The notes beneath the pieces are model-generated. The model was given only the letters and a program-made list of their open reading frames with translations. It had not been told where the DNA came from and searched no databases. From contig JAGQSE010000007.1 in the NCBI GenBank assembly GCA_020439725.1, positions 1-17,504 of the forward strand: 17,504 nt of DNA. Reading direction: 5' to 3'. This DNA comes from Acidobacteriota bacterium. Its GTDB lineage: Bacteria > Acidobacteriota > Thermoanaerobaculia > Multivoradales > JAHZIX01. A program made the translations under genes and the position numbers. Each line of letters starts with the position of its first letter. Positions within the stretch are counted from its first letter, which is position 1. Shown piece after piece: positions 14,440-17,504 of this stretch.

Positions 14440-15843
14440 ATGCACGAAGAGTTGAGCGGGCGTCGCGCGATGTCGTCCCTCTGTGCTGGAATCGTGGCGG
14501 GTGCGCTCACTGTTGCTGTGTGGGGCCTAGCCGTCGCCAGTGCCAATCCCGCCGCAGCGCAGACCGAGTGGTGGGAGCAGATCCCCGGTTTCGGCTCACC
14601 CAGCTATTCTTCTTCCAAGCGCCGTGAGCGTTCCAGTTCTACGGAGCGTCGTGCCGACGCGGCGGCACCGGAAGGATTTGAGGACTTGCGTGCGAATGGC
14701 ACGCCGTGGCTGAGCGACGTGATGCTGACGTCGATCGACCAGGCCATTGAGCGTTACCAGCGCATCGCGCAGCGCGGCGGCTGGCGCCCGATCCCTGCCG
14801 GCCGCACCATTCGTCCCGGTGATGACGACGAGCGCATTCCGGCCATCAAGCAGAGGTTGCGCGCGACAGGTGATCTCGGCTCCTCGGACTATTATTTCGA
14901 ATCTCTCTCCCTCGATGACAGCGTCGAACGCGCTGTGCGCAATTATCAGCGTCGCAACGGGCTGCGCGTCACGGGGCGCGTCGATCGGGGCACGCTGGTG
15001 GCAATGAACATCAGTGCTGCGGAGCGTCTGGAGCAACTGCGCCTCAACCGCCGCCGCATCGTCGAGCTGATGAGCCCGCGTGTGGAGGATCGCTATGTCC
15101 TCGTCAATGTTCCGGCCTTCGAGCTGGAGGCCGTCGAGCACTACGAGGTCAAGCAGCGCCACCGTGTGATCGTCGGCCGCGAAGGTCGCGAGACGCCCGA
15201 ACTCAAGGGGCAGATCAAGGCGCTCAACTTCTTCCCCTTCTGGCGCGTGCCGACGTCGGTGGCGACCCTTGATCTCATTCCGCGTCTGCTGCGCGAGCCG
15301 GAGTATCTGTCGCAGGAAGGCATCCGCATCTACGACGGAAGCTATGACGGCACGGAGATCCCGCAGTCGCAGATCAACTGGGGCGCTGTCGATGCGACGC
15401 GCATCCGCTTCAAGCAAGACCCAGGCGACCGCAACGCGCTGGGGCTCGTCCGTCTCGACATGTCGAACGAGCATGGTGTCTACATGCACGACACGCCGAT
15501 GAAGAACCTGTTCCAGCAGAGTGCGCGCGCCTTCAGCGCGGGTTGTGTCCGCGTTCAGGGCGTGTTCGATCTGGCGGAGTGGATCGCACACTATGAGCCG
15601 GGCTGGGACCAGCCGGGGCAAGTGCGCACCGTGCTTGATTCAGGGCAGCCGCTCGATTTGCAGTTGACGCGGCCCGTGCCGGTCATCTTCGCCTACATCA
15701 CGGCTTGGGCCGAGCCCAACGGCCAGGTGAATTTCCGTCACGATCTCTACAATCGCGACGGTTCGTCCGCGCTCGCCTCACGCGATATGCGCGAGCACGA
15801 TCCGGATCTGCCGCCGCCACCTGCGGGCGGCATTACGCCCTGA
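14440..15843 (+). CDS. L,D-transpeptidase, YcbB-like (peptidoglycan cross-linking), secreted
   Basis: About 467 aa. A signal peptide (hydrophobic core AGIVAGALTVAVWGLAVASA) ends near PAAAQ. A low-complexity Ser/Arg stretch is followed by the PG-binding-like region: IPAIKQRLRATGDL, SVERAVRNYQRRNGL and TGRVDRGTLVAMN. The YkuD catalytic domain follows, with HGVYMHDTP (His350) and SAGCVRVQG (catalytic Cys369). YcbB relatives make 3-3 cross-links between meso-diaminopimelate residues in the periplasm; S-x-GCVR with a non-His x is normal for this subgroup. YVLVNVPAFELEAVE and NFFPFWRVP are further YcbB-type markers. Three ATGs (14407, 14434, 14440) are possible; GAGG at 14427-14430 best serves 14440. 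The end PPPPAGGITP is a proline-rich tail. Confidence 0.9.
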   Translation: MHEELSGRRAMSSLCAGIVAGALTVAVWGLAVASANPAAAQTEWWEQIPGFGSPSYSSSKRRERSSSTERRADAAAPEGFEDLRANGTPWLSDVMLTSIDQAIERYQRIAQRGGWRPIPAGRTIRPGDDDERIPAIKQRLRATGDLGSSDYYFESLSLDDSVERAVRNYQRRNGLRVTGRVDRGTLVAMNISAAERLEQLRLNRRRIVELMSPRVEDRYVLVNVPAFELEAVEHYEVKQRHRVIVGREGRETPELKGQIKALNFFPFWRVPTSVATLDLIPRLLREPEYLSQEGIRIYDGSYDGTEIPQSQINWGAVDATRIRFKQDPGDRNALGLVRLDMSNEHGVYMHDTPMKNLFQQSARAFSAGCVRVQGVFDLAEWIAHYEPGWDQPGQVRTVLDSGQPLDLQLTRPVPVIFAYITAWAEPNGQVNFRHDLYNRDGSSALASRDMREHDPDLPPPPAGGITP

Positions 15844-16265
15844 GCATCTGGGGTCTGGATTCAAGAACGACGATGGGACTTACGGGCTCCACGCGTGCGT
15901 CGACGATTTGTGCTTCAGCACGCGCGTTCTAACCTTTTGCTTCGGTCATGCTTTTAACGCTGAACCGACAGGCGCTTCGGCTCGGCGTGCTCTAATCGAG
16001 ATCAATCGGCACAGGCTTATATTGCAGTGCGGAAGAGAGCGGACACGGCCTGATTGCAAAGAATTCACTGTGCCAGTTTGTCGGTGTGACGCGCAGCATA
16101 TCGAGATAGTATGATATGATGATGTTGCAGGATGACCGCGCGGAGCGCGTGTGTTGTCCGTTTGGCGGTAGTCCTCTGGGCAAATGAATTCCACCAGGCC
16201 CCGGCAACAAGGTCGTGATGCGTGTTGGGTCTGCCCGGAAAGGCCCGAGGACCCGGGAGGTACAA
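15844..16265 (+). other. Gene-free leader before the methionine-rich membrane protein
   Basis: About 420 bases with no supported gene. The second half is locally AT-richer (16,090-16,120). It contains a candidate promoter (separate entry), and just before the ATG a possible imperfect hairpin (GGGTC at 16227-16231 with GACCC at 16250-16254, inner GCC/GGC) directly abutting the ribosome-binding site GGGAGG at 16255-16260. No terminator with a T-run is seen after the transpeptidase gene. Confidence 0.45.
16085..16114 (+). promoter_or_regulatory. Candidate promoter for the methionine-rich membrane protein
   Basis: GTGACG (16085-16090, four of six to TTGACA) and TATGAT (16109-16114, five of six to TATAAT) are 18 bases apart in the most AT-rich patch of the gap. 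Transcription would start near 16121, leaving a leader of about 145 bases. Identified by consensus only. Confidence 0.3.
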
Positions 16266-16781
16266 ATGAGCAGCTCGCAACCGACGCCTTTGCGTCTGGC
16301 GACGACGCGCGAGACCGATTCCATCGAGCGGCTGGCGATTGCGTTTGAGAAGAGCGCCAAGCGCTGGGAGATGGTTGCCTACCCGGCCATGATCCTGTTC
16401 ACGCTCATCGCCGTGTTCGGCTTTTACAAGATCTACTCGGTCTCCGAGAACATGCGCATCATGGCCGAGCGGCTACAGCCGCAGATGGGCGAGCACATGG
16501 ACAAGCTCACCACCTCCATGGAGTCGCTCACCGCCAACATCTCCCAGATGTCGCGCAACATCGATGCCATGCAGGCGCGCGTGGCCACCATGTCGAACGA
16601 CACCAACGCCATGGCGCAGCAGATGAAAGTGCTCGCCACCATGGACGAGAACATCGCCCGTATGAATCAGTCGGTTCTGGCGATGACCTCGCACACCGAC
16701 ATGATGCGCTGGAACATGGCGACGATGAATCGCTCGATCCAGCGACCTATGAACTTCATGAACAGTTTCATGCCCTGGTAG
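16266..16781 (+). CDS. Uncharacterised single-pass membrane protein with methionine-heptad coiled coil
   Basis: I do not recognise a named family. The 171-aa protein has a cytoplasmic-looking N-terminus (SIERLAIAFEKSAKRWEM), one membrane segment at about residues 37-56 (VAYPAMILFTLIAVFGFYKI), then a long predicted coiled coil rich in Met, Asn, Ser and Thr, ending RPMNFMNSFMPW. It has 23 methionines (13%), many spaced exactly seven residues apart: ISQM, IDAM, VATM and TNAM, and again LATM, IARM and VLAM. This looks like a membrane-anchored rod whose core position is Met. GGGAGG five bases before the ATG at 16266 decides the start over an upstream ATG at 16215. No neighbour indicates a function. 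An extracytoplasmic scaffold or partner of a membrane complex is a guess. Confidence 0.85.
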   Translation: MSSSQPTPLRLATTRETDSIERLAIAFEKSAKRWEMVAYPAMILFTLIAVFGFYKIYSVSENMRIMAERLQPQMGEHMDKLTTSMESLTANISQMSRNIDAMQARVATMSNDTNAMAQQMKVLATMDENIARMNQSVLAMTSHTDMMRWNMATMNRSIQRPMNFMNSFMPW

Positions 16782-17147
16782 GGCCAAGGCGCGGTCCCAT
16801 TGCCCTTCTGAAGCGCGCTGTTTCTCGATTATTCCGGTGGCCGTCCCACGATCGAATGATCGTCGTGTCAGATCGGCGTGCTGCAGCAACCTAAAGCGGC
16901 ATCGGTACATGCGGCGATCTGCCCTGATCGCCAACGCCGGGAACCCGGCAATTCCGCCGTTGTCACAGGTCAGAGCACGACAACCCGCCGCACCAGGCTG
17001 CCTTGACGCCGCCGCGCGGCGCATCGCAAGCTCTGATCGCGCTTGGGAAATTTCATTCCTGATTGCCAATAAGCGACGTCAGGCAACGGCTCGAAGAAGC
17101 TGGCCACGTCCGATAACAATATCCTTCAACGACACTGGAGATGATGA
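16782..17147 (+). other. Gene-free region before the cysteine-rich miniprotein
   Basis: About 366 bases. An open frame from 16837 to 17151 crosses it, but it has no ribosome-binding site, a composition rich in Arg, Ala and Ser typical of chance frames, and no domain features, so I leave it out. No strong promoter pair was found. An AT-richer patch around 17110-17125 lies just upstream of the miniprotein. A Shine-Dalgarno GGAG at 17137-17140 serves the next gene. Confidence 0.45.
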
Positions 17148-17270
17148 ATGAGCAAGGATCCTTGCTGCTTCGGTTGTGACGGCTGCGTCAATCTGTTGAT
17201 CGAGACGCTGATCTTCGTGGGCGTCTTCTTCGCGGCCATTGCCGCGACGGTGTTGCCGTTGATCCTGTAG
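17148..17270 (+). CDS. 40-aa cysteine-rich single-pass membrane miniprotein
   Basis: A complete small gene: GGAG at 17137-17140, seven bases, ATG 17148, and TAG at 17268-17270. The protein starts MSKDPCCFGCDGCVN, with four cysteines at residues 6, 7, 10 and 13 (CCxxCxxC), and continues with a hydrophobic helix covering about residues 16-40 (LIFVGVFFAAIAATVLPLIL). This is a coherent layout: a short polar, possibly metal- or cluster-binding or disulfide-forming head, then one membrane segment up to the C-terminus. Codons are consistent with nearby genes. I know no named family. Possible roles (small subunit of a membrane enzyme, metal handling) are speculation. It is short enough that length filters in gene calling would miss it. 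Confidence 0.72.
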   Translation: MSKDPCCFGCDGCVNLLIETLIFVGVFFAAIAATVLPLIL

Positions 17271-17288
17271 GCGCGTTGCGTGGTTTCT

Positions 17289-17303
17289 CGTGGCGATGCC
17301 ACG
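17289..17303. repeat. Small hairpin after the miniprotein gene
   Basis: CGTGGC, loop GAT, GCCACG: a perfect 6-bp stem 18 bases after the TAG. No T-run follows, so it is a weak candidate for 3'-end formation or transcript protection. Confidence 0.3.
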
Positions 17304-17335
17304 GGAGCTGCGCTGGTCATAAGTTGAGGAACATA

Positions 17336-17372
17336 TCCGGCCGCGCCACGCGTCGTGCGTTGCGCGGCCGGA
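17336..17372. terminator. Strong hairpin between convergent genes, candidate bidirectional terminator
   Basis: TCCGGCCGCGC (17336-17346) and GCGCGGCCGGA (17362-17372) form a perfect 11-bp GC-rich stem. The 15-base loop can fold further (ACGC/GCGT). It lies 65 bases after the miniprotein stop and 23 bases after the end of the reverse-strand gene, the expected place for a shared terminator. There is no clear T-run on either side, so intrinsic termination is not certain; transcript end protection is an alternative. Confidence 0.45.
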
Positions 17373-17395
17373 CCACATTCAGTCCCACGCCGACT

Positions 17396-17503
17396 TCAGT
17401 TCCGCTGTGTTCTCTGCACCGGGCACGGCACCTTGGTCTGGGCCTCGAGCGCTTTTGCCTTGTCCGCATCGAGGTAACGCATCACGTCGATGAGGCACGC
17501 CGC
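17396..17503 (-). CDS. 3' end of an unidentified reverse-strand gene (truncated by window edge)
   Basis: Read on the reverse strand from the window end, one frame is open for 35 codons and stops with TGA at 17398-17396. The peptide includes AACLIDVMRYLDADKAKALE and ends TKVPCPVQRTQRN, an amphipathic helix followed by a short polar tail with two cysteines. The composition is protein-like rather than the Arg/Ala/Ser-rich pattern of chance frames here, and a strong hairpin lies just downstream. I cannot name the family from so short a piece. Confidence 0.5.
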   Translation of the reverse strand, partial: AACLIDVMRYLDADKAKALEAQTKVPCPVQRTQRN

Positions 17504-17504
17504 C

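Noticed and set aside
16837..17151. 104-codon frame between the two small membrane proteins
   Set aside because: No ribosome-binding site, Arg/Ala/Ser-rich chance composition, and its end overlaps the better supported start of the 40-aa miniprotein.

Overview
The window is a 17.5-kb stretch coding almost entirely on the + strand. It seems to join two genomic backgrounds. From base 1 to about 11,340 the DNA is very GC-rich, with third codon positions nearly always G or C. It carries a tightly packed series: the end of a YmdB-type phosphodiesterase, a small Trm112-like protein, an O-antigen ligase-like membrane protein, a TlyA rRNA methyltransferase, NAD kinase, a large TamB-like protein, a seven-POTRA Omp85 (BamA/TamA family) outer-membrane protein, and the first half of a riboflavin-synthesis gene. 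TamB, Omp85 and the ligase indicate a diderm bacterium. A deep-branching, GC-rich phylum such as Acidobacteriota is my guess; the sequence does not prove it.

From about 11,340 onward codon use relaxes (more A/T at third positions) and gene order becomes that of Alphaproteobacteria, probably Hyphomicrobiales-like: ribB second half, ribH, nusB, thiL, then an L,D-transpeptidase of the YcbB type. The switch falls inside one intact ribB reading frame, in a stretch coding for the conserved sequence KIGTIEDLIAYR. This fits either a metagenomic assembly chimera at a conserved sequence or a real homologous recombination within ribB. The artefact is the more economical reading, so gene neighbourhood should not be interpreted across this point until reads spanning it are checked.

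Functionally, the left part combines nucleotide and rRNA enzymes (nadK, tlyA) with envelope biogenesis. TamB (inner-membrane-anchored, periplasm-spanning) and the Omp85 protein are translationally overlapped and probably form one transport or assembly machine. The centre is riboflavin synthesis (RibB, RibH), linked by overlapping stop/start codons to the antiterminator NusB and followed by thiamine-phosphate kinase.

The right end (15.8-17.5 kb) is looser, with long gene-free leaders. It holds a 171-aa single-pass membrane protein with methionines at heptad spacing, an easily missed 40-aa cysteine-rich membrane miniprotein, an 11-bp perfect hairpin between converging genes, and the 3' end of an unidentified reverse-strand gene. 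I saw no tRNA, rRNA, CRISPR array, insertion sequence, phage or defence genes. The most novel content is the pair of small membrane proteins at the right end and the seven-POTRA Omp85 next to TamB.
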